This document shows, one piece after another, positions 27,560-35,713 of a stretch of DNA of 42,104 nucleotides. Numbering within the stretch: position 1 is the stretch's first letter; each line of letters starts with the position of its first letter. The notes below the pieces were generated by a model, which did not search any database, was not told the origin of the DNA, and worked only from the letters and a program-made list of their open reading frames with translations. The stretch is from Flavobacteriaceae bacterium. Lineage in GTDB: Bacteria; Bacteroidota; Bacteroidia; Flavobacteriales; Flavobacteriaceae. The stretch is taken from contig JAGKWW010000025.1 of assembly GCA_021151665.1 (NCBI GenBank), forward strand, positions 1-42,104. The letters are read 5' to 3'. A program made the translations under genes and the position numbers.

Positions 27560-29026
27560 GTGAAAATATTAGACCGCTATATCCTTACCTCTTTCCTGAG
27601 CACCTTTGCCACTGTATTTATTATCCTGTTCTTTATTTTTATATTGCAAGGCATCTGGCTGTTCATTTCTGAGCTTGCCGGTAAGGATCTTGATATCTGG
27701 CTGGTGAGCAAGTTCCTTCTTTTTTACTCGCCAAAGATGATACCGCTCGTACTCCCGCTGTCGGTTCTCCTCGCTTCTATTATGACATTTGGCAGCTTTG
27801 CCGAGAACTACGAGTTTGCCGCCATGAAAGCTTCGGGGATTTCCCTTAACCGCGCCATGAGGGTACTAATCGTTTTTATCTTCGGGTTGAGCATTGTATC
27901 TTTCTTCTTTGCTAACGATATTATCCCGAAGGCGGAGTATAAGTTTATCAACATGCGCAAGAACATCCTGCAGCGCAAGCCGGCTATGGCAATCGTAGCG
28001 GGACAGTTTAACCCCGTTGGGAATTTTAATATCAAAGTAGACCATAAAGGTGGGGAAAACGGTGAGCAGCTTACGGGCATTACCATACACAAGCGTATTC
28101 CGGGCTCGGCCAATGCAACTATTATAAGAGCAAAACGGGGCGTGCTTCACAGCAGCGAACAAAGCAACCTGCTTCAGCTGGAAATGTTTGACGGATATTA
28201 TTATGACGAAATAAACAGCCGCAAGCCTGAAGAACGTAAACGGATGCCGTTTGCTAAAAGCAGTTTTGCCAGGCAGGTAATGAATATCGACCTGACACAA
28301 CTTAACTCTAATGATGTGGATGACCAGGCCATCGCTTATACCAACACAATGCTTAATATCAGTGAACTGACTTATACCCTGGACTCACTGAACACAATGT
28401 ACAAAAAGGAAACTAACACAACGGTGGATAACCTCGTGCAAAGAAATGCCTACTCGGTTGCTTCGCTAACGAAGAGCCCTGCAAACACAGATAACACTAC
28501 TCCCCCGGCAATTGTTCCCGATAATCTAGCCAATGCAATCCCGGCTTCAGAAAAAAACAGGATCTATGAACTTGCCATAAACAATATTTCGGGATCAGAT
28601 TTTGCAATCGTATCGGGTAAGGAAAAAGAACTGGCCCAGATCAAAAACATTAACGGCCACTGGCTGGCTCTTTACGATAAATTTGTAATTGCCTACGCCT
28701 GCCTGCTTATGTTTTTTATAGGCGCACCTCTTGGCGCTATTATCCGTAAAGGCGGAGTCGGGCTGCCTATTGTATTTGCGGTAATCATTTTTATTGTTTT
28801 CCACTTTATCAATACGTTTGGCCGAAAAGCCGCCCAGGAAAACGGTATCCCCCCCTATCTTGGTTCGTGGATGTCATCGTTTGTACTCACTCCATTAGCA
28901 GTATTTCTTACCTACAGAGCTACCAACGACATGAATGTGACAATCAACTGGGACCCGGTAGTACTGCCGGTGCAGCGGCTGTTAAAAAGCATTTCGAAGA
29001 AAAAGAAAATGCCTGCTCAAACCTAA
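27560..29026 (+). CDS. LptF/LptG family LPS export permease
   Basis: A 488-residue inner-membrane protein of the YjgP/YjgQ family. Helices lie at about 12-35, 50-75 and 98-120. A periplasmic domain with beta-jellyroll pattern follows (about 130-370), interrupted by a low-complexity Asn/Thr-rich insert near 285-330. Three more helices lie at about 375-465. 'LDRYILTSFLSTF' is the family's N-terminal signature. It works with LptB and LptC to extract LPS. The start codon is GTG at 27560, 1 bp after the lolA stop. Whether it is LptF or LptG cannot be said from this sequence. Confidence 0.9.
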   Translation: MKILDRYILTSFLSTFATVFIILFFIFILQGIWLFISELAGKDLDIWLVSKFLLFYSPKMIPLVLPLSVLLASIMTFGSFAENYEFAAMKASGISLNRAMRVLIVFIFGLSIVSFFFANDIIPKAEYKFINMRKNILQRKPAMAIVAGQFNPVGNFNIKVDHKGGENGEQLTGITIHKRIPGSANATIIRAKRGVLHSSEQSNLLQLEMFDGYYYDEINSRKPEERKRMPFAKSSFARQVMNIDLTQLNSNDVDDQAIAYTNTMLNISELTYTLDSLNTMYKKETNTTVDNLVQRNAYSVASLTKSPANTDNTTPPAIVPDNLANAIPASEKNRIYELAINNISGSDFAIVSGKEKELAQIKNINGHWLALYDKFVIAYACLLMFFIGAPLGAIIRKGGVGLPIVFAVIIFIVFHFINTFGRKAAQENGIPPYLGSWMSSFVLTPLAVFLTYRATNDMNVTINWDPVVLPVQRLLKSISKKKKMPAQT

Positions 29027-29047
29027 ATACACAACACAAATTATACA

Positions 29048-30184
29048 ATGTTAACTACAACACGCATACAGCTCAACACTATTGAAGAGGCCATAGAAGA
29101 TATACGCCAGGGAAAGGTCATCATAGTGGTGGACGATGAGGACCGTGAGAATGAAGGAGACTTCCTGGCCGCAGCCGATAAGGTAACCCCGGAGATGATC
29201 AACTTTATGGCAACTTACGGCAAAGGCCTTATTTGTACGCCGTTAACCGAAAAGCGTTGCAAAGAGCTTGAACTCAATGCAATGGTGGTAAATAATACCG
29301 ACCACATGGAAACCGCCTTTACCGTATCGGTAGATCTCCGCGGGCGGGGCGTTACTACCGGTATATCGGCACAGGACAGAGCCAAAACAATAGAGGCGCT
29401 GGTAGACAGCGATACTAAACCGCATGACCTTGCTCGCCCTGGGCATATTTTTCCTCTTATTGCTAAAGAAGGCGGCGTGCTGCGCCGTACGGGCCATACC
29501 GAGGCGGCAATAGATTTTGCCAGGCTCGCGGGATTTAAGCCTGCCGGGGTGATCTGTGAGATAATGAACGATAATGGCACCATGGCGCGTTTGCCGGAAT
29601 TGTATGAGGTTGCCAAGCGGTTCGACCTCAAGCTTGTTTCCATTGAAGACCTCGTGGCTTATAGAATGCAGCATGACAGCCTCATCAGTAAAAAGGAAGA
29701 TTTCGAAGTGAATACACGCTTTGGTACCTTCCGCCTCAGGGCATACGTACAAACTACCAACAAACAGGTGCATATTGCACTGACTAAAGGAAGCTGGAAT
29801 GCTGGTGAACCGGTCCTGACGCGCATACACTCGTCGCAGGTGAACAATGATATCCTCGGTACGCTTACGACGGACGTGCATACCAAGCTCGACGCGATCT
29901 TTTCGTGCCTGAACAATGAAGAGAAGGGCGCTATTATCTTTATTAATCAGGAGATGGAACCCGGCGAGCTATTGACGAGAATTAAGGAGTTAAAGGAGCT
30001 ACAGGCAAGAGGCATCAATGAAGCTCCGGTCATAAAAATGGATGTGAAGGACTTTGGAATTGGTGCACAGATTCTTCATGATATTGACATTTGTAAGATA
30101 CGCCTGCTCACAAACTCTACCCAAACCAAGCGTGTCGGCATGATCGGGTACGGACTTGAGATTAAAGAGTACGTAGAATTTTAA
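29048..30184 (+). CDS. ribB: 3,4-dihydroxy-2-butanone-4-phosphate synthase with degenerate GTP cyclohydrolase II domain (RibBA-like)
   Basis: A 378-residue RibBA-length protein. Residues 1-205 are an intact DHBP synthase: 'VVDDEDRENEGDFL' (29-40), 'TGISAQDRAKTI' and 'RRTGHTEAAIDFARLAG', with the catalytic acidic and His residues in place. Residues about 222-378 keep the GTP cyclohydrolase II fold, but the zinc site is gone. In the block 'TRIHSSQVNNDILGTLTTDVH' (split here as 258-278) the three cysteines of active enzymes are replaced by Gln264, Thr275 and Val277. The first step of riboflavin synthesis should therefore depend on another RibA, while this protein supplies the four-carbon unit. 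The second domain may be structural. Confidence 0.92.
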   Translation: MLTTTRIQLNTIEEAIEDIRQGKVIIVVDDEDRENEGDFLAAADKVTPEMINFMATYGKGLICTPLTEKRCKELELNAMVVNNTDHMETAFTVSVDLRGRGVTTGISAQDRAKTIEALVDSDTKPHDLARPGHIFPLIAKEGGVLRRTGHTEAAIDFARLAGFKPAGVICEIMNDNGTMARLPELYEVAKRFDLKLVSIEDLVAYRMQHDSLISKKEDFEVNTRFGTFRLRAYVQTTNKQVHIALTKGSWNAGEPVLTRIHSSQVNNDILGTLTTDVHTKLDAIFSCLNNEEKGAIIFINQEMEPGELLTRIKELKELQARGINEAPVIKMDVKDFGIGAQILHDIDICKIRLLTNSTQTKRVGMIGYGLEIKEYVEF

Positions 30185-30288
30185 TTTTTTTTGATGCATA
30201 ACATTAAGGTAATGAAAACGTTAAAAAATTCTTTTGCCGATGGCGCGATTTTTTGAGCGAAAACATTTTTAAAACCGAAAAAGCTTTA

Positions 30289-30296
30289 TATATTTG
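30289..30296 (+). promoter_or_regulatory. -7 box of the tRNA-Ser promoter
   Basis: TATATTTG matches TAnnTTTG, 31 bp before the mature tRNA 5' end. No TTG is at normal -33 spacing. Confidence 0.5.
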
Positions 30297-30327
30297 CACC
30301 GCAATCAGGCACACTGAGAGCAAGATT

Positions 30328-30412
30328 GGAGAAATGGCAGAGCGGTCGAATGCGGCGGTCTTGAAAACCGTTGACTGTAACAGGTCCGGGGGTTCGAATC
30401 CCTCTTTCTCCG
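30328..30412 (+). tRNA. tRNA-Ser (anticodon UGA)
   Basis: An 85-nt tRNA with acceptor stem GGAGAAA/TTTCTCC, discriminator G, anticodon loop containing TTGAAAA (anticodon TGA), a long class II variable arm, and T-loop GGTTCGAATCC. CCA is not encoded. It decodes UCA and probably UCG. Its 3' end is a classic target for tyrosine integrases, and an integrase gene begins 419 bp downstream, so it probably marks the left end of the mobile element. Confidence 0.96.
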
Positions 30413-30447
30413 CTACCTGGAGTTTGAAAGAGAACTTCTAAGAATTA

Positions 30448-30484
30448 AAAACCTTTGAATACATCAGTATTTAAAGGTTTTTTT
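30448..30484 (+). terminator. Terminator-like hairpin after tRNA-Ser
   Basis: AAAACCTTT and AAAGGTTTT arms with inner AATAC/GTATT pairing are followed by a T-rich stretch. It could end the tRNA transcript or be part of the element's left end. Confidence 0.65.
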
Positions 30485-30831
30485 GTTTGTGCATTATTGA
30501 AATCTGAGTGCCTTTATGGTAAGCTGTCCTTTGAAACACCAGTATTTGCTGGATGTTTGAAGGATTTCAGGTTTCTTTATCCGGTTTGGTCTAGCGCATT
30601 TATGTGTGAATTGCAACACTGCCCAAGACATTTACAACTTCAGAATAGGGTGTCAAAACACACATATCATTTCATAAGTTAGTTACCCTATTAGTGTACC
30701 TATGAAAATTTTCACTTTTTTGGGCAAATTAGGTACACTAAAATGAAACGTTTCCTCGGGAATTCCCTGTAAACACTGGCAACTTGCAAAGTTTTTAAGT
30801 CAATTTAAAATTAATTTAAAAACCGGAAATT
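30485..30831. other. Non-coding left end of element with nested dyad (30691-30741)
   Basis: There is no supportable gene between the terminator and the integrase. The notable structure is a perfect 12-bp inverted repeat, TTAGTGTACCTA (30691-30702) and TAGGTACACTAA (30730-30741). Inside it is a perfect 12-bp palindrome, TGAAAATTTTCA (30703-30714), that abuts the left arm. It lies 90-140 bp upstream of the integrase start and could be an integrase arm-type site, an excisionase site or a repressor operator. Confidence 0.6.
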
Positions 30832-32058
30832 ATGTTAAAAGTAATCTTCTACATCAAGTCACAGAAAGTCGATAAAGATGGCTTAGCACCCATTTTTGCC
30901 CGAATTTCTCTAAGAGACAAATCCATTACCATGGCCACTGGTAAGTCAATTAGTAAAGAGCGTTGGCTATTTACCAACAATCTCAGGAATGTCCTTAAGA
31001 TGGACAAGGAAAAGGTCATTAAAGAAGCCCTTGAAGTTTTTCAGCTAAACCTTGAAAAGAAATTCTATGAGCTGTCAAAAATTGATGCTGATATTTCCCT
31101 TGAGTTTTTGCGCGATGAAATCAAGGGTAAAACAAAAGTCAATGAAAAACCTAAGTCCATTACCATTCTGGAAGTAATGGGCAAACACGCCGACTTCTTT
31201 AAACGTAAGGTGGAAACCGGCGAGCGTGCCCCCGGCTCTTTTCAGAAATACAACCGGGCAAAAGACTTATTGGCCAACTTCATGAAAAAGCAATATAATC
31301 TGGACGATATTGAAGCTATAGCCATTGACAGCAGCTTTGTATACCATCTTGAAGAATTCCTGAAATACGAAAGTAGCTTCAATGGAAAGGTCGGCATAAA
31401 AAACAATTCGGTTGTCAAATATATCCGTGTATACAAAACAGCCTGCTACTATTGTATTAAAATGGGACTACTGGATAAAAACCCGTTCATGGTATATGAT
31501 GGTAAGCTGAAGGTAACCGATGCCGTTTTTCTTACCCAGGCTGAACTTACCGCAATCGAGGATAAAATTATTTTCAACGAACGCCTGCAAAAAGTGCGTG
31601 ATATATTTCTTTTCAGTTGCTACACCGGCTATGCTCCCGTAGATGCCTGTAATCTGACCCGTGAGAACCTATTTCAGGATGGAAATGATGATCTGTGGAT
31701 TCTTACCGAAAGGGCTAAAACAGCGATTAAAGCCAATGTACCGGTACTTCCGCCTACCTTGAAGATTATCAATAAATATGAAGGACAACAGGATGGGCTG
31801 ATACCGAAGCTTTCAAACCAAAAGATGAACGCTTACCTCAAGGAAATTGCCGACATCTGCGGTATTACGAAACACTTGACCTGGTATGTTGCCCGGCATA
31901 CTTTCGCCACTACCGTAGCCCTGGCTAACGGCGTGCGTATTGAAAACCTATCCGCCATGATGGGACATACCAATATAAAGCAAACACAGCATTATGCAAA
32001 GGTTTTGGATGTGAATGTAAAGGAAGATATGGAAAAGCTGAAAAAACGTTTTGCGTAA
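30832..32058 (+). CDS. Tyrosine recombinase / site-specific integrase, Bacteroidota type
   Basis: A 408-residue integrase. It has an N-terminal arm-binding domain (about 1-90; 'MLKVIFYIKSQKVDKDG'), a SAM-like core-binding domain (about 105-215) and a catalytic domain (about 225-408). Motifs are 'CYTGYAPVDACNL' (first box), 'ARHTFATTVALANGV' with Arg355, 'MMGHTNIKQTQHYAKV' with His379, and nucleophile Tyr388. Two typical catalytic positions differ: the first-box Arg is Ala in the common Bacteroidota form of this box, and the His of HxxR is Tyr352. It runs away from the tRNA-Ser and probably integrates the element there. Confidence 0.9.
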   Translation: MLKVIFYIKSQKVDKDGLAPIFARISLRDKSITMATGKSISKERWLFTNNLRNVLKMDKEKVIKEALEVFQLNLEKKFYELSKIDADISLEFLRDEIKGKTKVNEKPKSITILEVMGKHADFFKRKVETGERAPGSFQKYNRAKDLLANFMKKQYNLDDIEAIAIDSSFVYHLEEFLKYESSFNGKVGIKNNSVVKYIRVYKTACYYCIKMGLLDKNPFMVYDGKLKVTDAVFLTQAELTAIEDKIIFNERLQKVRDIFLFSCYTGYAPVDACNLTRENLFQDGNDDLWILTERAKTAIKANVPVLPPTLKIINKYEGQQDGLIPKLSNQKMNAYLKEIADICGITKHLTWYVARHTFATTVALANGVRIENLSAMMGHTNIKQTQHYAKVLDVNVKEDMEKLKKRFA

Positions 32059-32073
32059 CCTTTTAATTAGTTT

Positions 32074-32108
32074 AAAAAGCAGGTGCGACTTTGTTATGCC
32101 TGCTTTTT
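32074..32108 (+). terminator. Rho-independent terminator after integrase gene
   Basis: AAAAAGCAGG and CCTGCTTTTT form a 10-bp stem around a 15-nt loop, 16 bp after the integrase stop codon. Confidence 0.8.
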
Positions 32109-32169
32109 ATATTTCTCTATAAATCTTTGATGTGAAATGAATTATTATATTACGCAGCGTTCGTTTTTG

Positions 32170-32224
32170 GATAATATATTATCTAAAAGTGCAAAGAATA
32201 TCTATATTTGTATAATATATTATC
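32170..32224 (+). promoter_or_regulatory. Twin palindromic operators flanking a promoter of the HipB-like gene
   Basis: GATAATATATTATC is a perfect 14-bp palindrome at 32170-32183. ATAATATATTATCTA is repeated at 32212-32226, 41 bp (about four helical turns) further. Between them TATATTTG (32203-32210) matches the -7 box, so the start of transcription falls inside the second operator, 6 bp before the ATG. This is a classic autorepression layout, inferred. Confidence 0.7.
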
Positions 32225-32229
32225 TACTC

Positions 32230-32517
32230 ATGTCAAAGTATAGCGTTGTAAAAACACCGGCTTCAGTAATGAAAGAACTTGCTCTAAAGACACAGCAATT
32301 ACGCAAAAAGAACGGCATTTCACAACTGGAATTATCAAAACGCTCAGGTGTGTCGTATGGTAGCTTGAAACGCTTTGAAACCTCCGGACGGATCTCGCTG
32401 GAATCCCTTTTAAAACTGGCATATTTTTTTTACCGCCTTGATGATTTTATTCCGGTGTTCCAGATTGATACCAAACTTGAAAAGGTAGAAAAATTATTCA
32501 GTGACAAAACACGATAA
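32230..32517 (+). CDS. XRE-family HTH regulator, HipB-like
   Basis: A 95-residue protein with a helix-turn-helix at about residues 14-66 ('LRKKNGISQLELSKRSGVSYGSLKRFE' core). The 'SYGSLKRFETSGRISLESLL' form and the tail ending in a short polar stretch resemble HipB antitoxins. No HipA kinase gene follows, so it is either an orphan antitoxin or a transcription regulator of the element. The open frame runs upstream to 32137, but promoter and operators occupy that part, so I chose the ATG at 32230. Confidence 0.8.
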   Translation: MSKYSVVKTPASVMKELALKTQQLRKKNGISQLELSKRSGVSYGSLKRFETSGRISLESLLKLAYFFYRLDDFIPVFQIDTKLEKVEKLFSDKTR

Positions 32518-32521
32518 ACAC

Positions 32522-32545
32522 GGAACCAATCAAAAAAATGGTTCC
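32522..32545. terminator. Hairpin between convergent regulators
   Basis: GGAACCA (32522-32528) and TGGTTCC (32539-32545) form a 7-bp stem with an A-rich loop between two convergent genes. No good T run follows on either strand, so the terminator role is uncertain. Confidence 0.4.
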
Positions 32546-32567
32546 ATCAATTTTGAAAATGAACTGC

Positions 32568-32855
32568 TTATGGCTGGTTGCTTTTTAGTATCTCGTCTAT
32601 TTTTCCAGCATCATAAAGATAAATATCACCAAGCTTGGTAAACGGCAAAATTCCGGTTTGTCGATATTTAATTATGGTGTTATTTGATAATCCAAAAATC
32701 TTTTTCAGGTCTTCGTTGCGGTAAAACTTCTTTTGCGCTTTACCTTGTTGCCCCTTGATTTTTAAATCGATAACATCTAGTTTGGCGTACAGTGGTTCAA
32801 GTAGTTTCTTTATAACAGCAACATAGCCAAATCGTCTTTCATTAGTCTCTTTCAT
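32568..32855 (-). CDS. HTH protein of MerR/excisionase type
   Basis: A 95-residue protein. The first 45 residues are helical and basic. A winged-helix follows: 'YRNEDLKKIFGLSNNTIIKYR' (about 45-65), then 'GILPFTKLGDIYLYDAGKIDEIL'. This is the small helix-turn-helix type found next to integrases and mobilization genes in Bacteroidota elements, where such proteins may act as excisionase or regulator. Here the role is inferred from position. It is transcribed toward the integrase gene, in line with the RteC-like gene 43 bp upstream. Confidence 0.75.
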   Translation of the reverse strand: MKETNERRFGYVAVIKKLLEPLYAKLDVIDLKIKGQQGKAQKKFYRNEDLKKIFGLSNNTIIKYRQTGILPFTKLGDIYLYDAGKIDEILKSNQP

Positions 32856-32898
32856 GGCAAATTTTTTAAATCATAAACAATTTCTAAACCTTAATCGA

Positions 32899-33330
32899 TT
32901 AGCGGCTGGCAATGCGCTCACGCCTTTGTTGCAACACCTCAAGCAGTTTATCTAAAAACAGTAATTGACGGTCACGATAGGTATAGCCCTTTGCTTCGGA
33001 AAATTGTTTGCTTATTTCCAGTATTGGCGTTTGAAGCCCGGCGTCACCACTAAATGTGAAATGGGTTTTAATAAATTCCTGCATTTTACTACGGTTTGTC
33101 CGTTCATCATTTGCATCGAAAAACAGGATGCTTTCATCCATCAAAATATAGAACAGTTGTGCCAAGTCACTCTTGTTATAACTGGCATGGCATTTTTGGG
33201 TAACGGGACTTTTCTTAAATGATTTGGGTAACGTACTACTTAGTACTGATTCAATATACTCCAGTTTTTTTCGTAACCTTCCGACCTCACGGGGTAGTTT
33301 TTCAATAGCAGTTTGTTCCATGGCAATCAT
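32899..33330 (-). CDS. Hypothetical protein resembling the C-terminal part of RteC
   Basis: A 143-residue helical protein. A coiled region (about 10-35) precedes 'YNKSDLAQLFYILMDESILFF' and 'NRSKMQEFIKTHF', then 'FLDKLLEVLQQRRER'. The KSDLxxLFYxL block recalls the C-terminal winged-helix of RteC, the regulator of CTnDOT-like transfer, but the match is weak and the protein is shorter. It may be a regulator of mobilization. Start could be the Met at residue 1 or residue 4. It is in line with the MerR-like gene. Confidence 0.6.
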   Translation of the reverse strand: MIAMEQTAIEKLPREVGRLRKKLEYIESVLSSTLPKSFKKSPVTQKCHASYNKSDLAQLFYILMDESILFFDANDERTNRSKMQEFIKTHFTFSGDAGLQTPILEISKQFSEAKGYTYRDRQLLFLDKLLEVLQQRRERIASR

Positions 33331-33588
33331 TTTTAGTTCACACAGCTAATCAATTTCTACTAAATTTACATTATAGGTTAAACAGTTATAATGACACAGA
33401 TACCAGAACGTATGATTTGTCTGCCGGTGGCGCGGCAGTAACAGGCAAAGGAAACTATTTAACCCCAAAGGCACTCCCATCCTTCGTCGGGAAAGCCTTT
33501 TAGTTTTTATTTCGGTATTGCCAATTTACAGCGATGCTCCTGTGTCGCTCCGCTGCAAAACGGCAGGCGTTCTGGTGAGATAGTCCGG
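33331..33588. other. Intergenic region with two hairpins, no gene
   Basis: Between the mobilization operon and the RteC-like gene I see no gene. Two dyads stand out. CTGCCG-N6-CGGCAG lies at 33421-33438. A second, AAAGGC..TCCC/GGGA..GCCTTT with T-rich 3' flank, lies at 33467-33508 and resembles a terminator in the plus direction. The minus-strand promoter of the RteC-like gene should lie near 33340-33400. Confidence 0.5.
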
Positions 33589-34869
33589 CTATCTCCTGAA
33601 TCCCCTGGACTTCTTTTTCATTTGCCTTGCAAATGCTTCTTCTTCGTAATCCTCGCCTTGCGCTTGCGGCAATAAGCCACCGAATATTTCTGAAATAGTA
33701 TTTGCAGCATCCGAGAGGTTTGGATTTATTTTTTCAGATTGAAAAGATGTGTTATGCTCAATTACGGGATTAGTATTCGATGATTTTATATCATTTGGAT
33801 TTTGCAATTGAATCTCAGGCTTATTGCCATTATTCCACCATTCATTAAAAGTGCTTGCACTAAGGTTTTTAGCCAGCTGCGACCCTTTCCACACCGAACG
33901 GGATTGGTGGTCAATGAATGTTATACCATAGATACGCTTATCTGCTGTCCGGCGGACAATAGTATTGATACCGAGTTCTCTTAAACTAACTTTAAACTCA
34001 TTTTCATTTTTGGTTGCCAATATTGCCTTTTCAATGGTAACTTTGAGAGTTGACCTGCCTGGACTGTTTTGTAGTTGCATTTTAGATTTTTCAAAATGAG
34101 ATTGCAACTCATTGTAACCAGCACTTTTTCCGAACAATGAAGCTTTGAATGGATTACTTACTTTTTCTCCGTTATCGTTCAGCGCAAAATAGACCAGCCC
34201 CTGCCAGGCTTTTCCGTTGTATTGGCCTTTAACTTCTTCGGCAGTGATGTTGAATAAAGAAAGTAATGCGTTATACGTGCCGAGTGTAGTGTATTGATAG
34301 TAGTTGGGCAGATAACGAATGACCGCAGCCATCTGGCTTTTAATATCGCCTTCTTTATAATTAACTGGTTTAAAAATAGGTTCGGTTCGGTTTTGCTTCT
34401 TTTCAACAGCACTTTTCAGGTTGTACTTACGCTCCAGTTCCCTACAGGCTGCCATAGATCTTATTTTTTCAAAGGCGTCAGAGATTTTCCTGCCTTCTTC
34501 ATCTACACATACCGTTACAATATGGATGTGGCTGCGCTCAATATCATTGTGTTTAAATACAATAAACGGCTGTTTGCCGTAGCCCATCTTTTCCATGTAG
34601 TCTTTGGCAATGGCTTTATAATCATTATTGTTTACCCTATCATCAGGATCAGGGTTGAGCGAGATATGCACTACAGGCTTTTCTGTTTTTCGGTTGGCTG
34701 CAAGGTATGCCTGGAACGAATTTGAGATTTGAGAAATGGTAAACGTACCGTCCGGTGATTCGATGATTTTCTGGCCTGCCAATACCGTTGCCGTATTATT
34801 CTTTACTTTATCCATGTTGTAGGAAAGCGCTCCAAACAAACTTTTACCCCTGCCAATCTTTGCCACCAT
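33589..34869 (-). CDS. mobB: Relaxase / mobilization protein MobB-like (MOBP-type)
   Basis: A 426-residue relaxase of the Bacteroidota mobilization family. The N-terminal catalytic domain starts 'MVAKIGRGKSLFGALSYNMDK', with Tyr17 in the expected nucleophile region. The metal-binding histidine motif is 'HNDIERSHIHIVTVCVD' (about 107-123; His-x-His core). 'VVHISLNPDPDD' lies between them. The C-terminal part is polar and variable, ending in a basic tail. It nicks oriT and pilots the strand into a recipient through a helper conjugation system. It starts 3 bp after the accessory gene stop codon, so the two form an operon. Confidence 0.9.
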   Translation of the reverse strand: MVAKIGRGKSLFGALSYNMDKVKNNTATVLAGQKIIESPDGTFTISQISNSFQAYLAANRKTEKPVVHISLNPDPDDRVNNNDYKAIAKDYMEKMGYGKQPFIVFKHNDIERSHIHIVTVCVDEEGRKISDAFEKIRSMAACRELERKYNLKSAVEKKQNRTEPIFKPVNYKEGDIKSQMAAVIRYLPNYYQYTTLGTYNALLSLFNITAEEVKGQYNGKAWQGLVYFALNDNGEKVSNPFKASLFGKSAGYNELQSHFEKSKMQLQNSPGRSTLKVTIEKAILATKNENEFKVSLRELGINTIVRRTADKRIYGITFIDHQSRSVWKGSQLAKNLSASTFNEWWNNGNKPEIQLQNPNDIKSSNTNPVIEHNTSFQSEKINPNLSDAANTISEIFGGLLPQAQGEDYEEEAFARQMKKKSRGFRR

Positions 34870-34872
34870 AGC

Positions 34873-35304
34873 CTACTTATTCAAATGGTTGGCTTCAAAT
34901 TCAGCAGTCAGTTCAATAATCTTTTGACCTAATGCAGCAAGTTCAATGGTTTGTTTTTCCAGTTTGTATAACGCTGCTGCGGCTTTTTTCTCTGTGAAAT
35001 TATTATAGAGTATTTTTACAACTTGGTTATAATTGACCCCGATGGCACGGAACTGTGCAAACAGCCCTGTCAGCTTCACATGGTAATCCATTGCTGCTTT
35101 ATCAATTTTTACCGTGGTAATCGTTTTTTGAAAAATGCAGGCAGTGATAAAATGCGCCATCACGTTCATACCCGATTGCTCAAATAAGGTTAGGAATTTT
35201 GCATTTTCAACAGCCGTCAGGCTAATGGAATAACGGAACGTTGCCCGGTCATCTTTAGGATGCCTGCCGCCTTTATGCTTTTTATGTGTCCCGTTATCGT
35301 CCAC
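34873..35304 (-). CDS. mobA: Relaxosome accessory protein (MobA/MobC-like, ribbon-helix-helix)
   Basis: A 143-residue protein with a basic N-terminal stretch ('KKHKGGRHPKDDRATFRYSISL'-like RHH start, residues 5-27). A helical MobC-type domain follows, with 'RAIGVNYNQVVKILYNNF' near 85-102, the conserved 'GxNxNQ' type motif of relaxosome proteins. It binds oriT and helps the relaxase nick. In Bacteroides literature the small protein is called MobA and the relaxase MobB; elsewhere it would be MobC. It lies directly upstream of the relaxase. Confidence 0.87.
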   Translation of the reverse strand: MDDNGTHKKHKGGRHPKDDRATFRYSISLTAVENAKFLTLFEQSGMNVMAHFITACIFQKTITTVKIDKAAMDYHVKLTGLFAQFRAIGVNYNQVVKILYNNFTEKKAAAALYKLEKQTIELAALGQKIIELTAEFEANHLNK

Positions 35305-35713
35305 CTGTATTCCTTTTTAGTCTTTTCTACCAGTATTCGAATGAAGGTACTCATTGATTTAATCAGTAAATCGCTTCCGGCGATTTATGGCATGGATTGG
35401 CTTTTATAGGTTTGGAAAAGAAACTTTTCCCAAAAAAACCGATAAAAGCAAGCGAAGGTATTGCTGTCAATCCAAAAAAAGACAAAAGACTACGGCATAA
35501 TGGCTTTGCTCGCGCACTCACAAACCCACCCCTCGGGACTTATTCCGTTTCCTTTTGCTTTTTCCGCATTGCCTGCACCTTGTTATTGCTTTCTTTTTTC
35601 GGTTTTCTTTTTGGGAAAAAGTTATGCGGAGCGCAAGCGTAGCAGGACAGTATCATATTTAAAAACTGGAAGGAGATACAAAACGATTGTATCATTATTA
35701 AATTCAAAAAATT
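35305..35713. other. Candidate oriT region upstream of mobilization genes
   Basis: This 409-bp gap lies between divergent mobA and DUF932 genes. It holds TAAATCGC-N5-GCGATTTA, a perfect 8-bp inverted repeat at 35367-35387, about 63 bp upstream of mobA. A long imperfect hairpin follows at 35400-35449 (GGAAAAG-AAA-CTTTTCC core, GGTTT/AAACC and GCTTTTAT/ATAAAAGC outer arms). Such inverted repeats next to mob genes commonly mark oriT. Two overlapping open frames at 35397-35724 look like chance frames. Confidence 0.5.

Noticed and set aside
30253..30441. 62-codon frame across tRNA-Ser
   Set aside because: It reads through a complete tRNA gene and is therefore an artefact.
30455..30682. 75-codon frame after the tRNA
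   Set aside because: It starts inside a terminator-like hairpin, has no recognizable pattern, and its cysteine-rich, aromatic make-up looks random.
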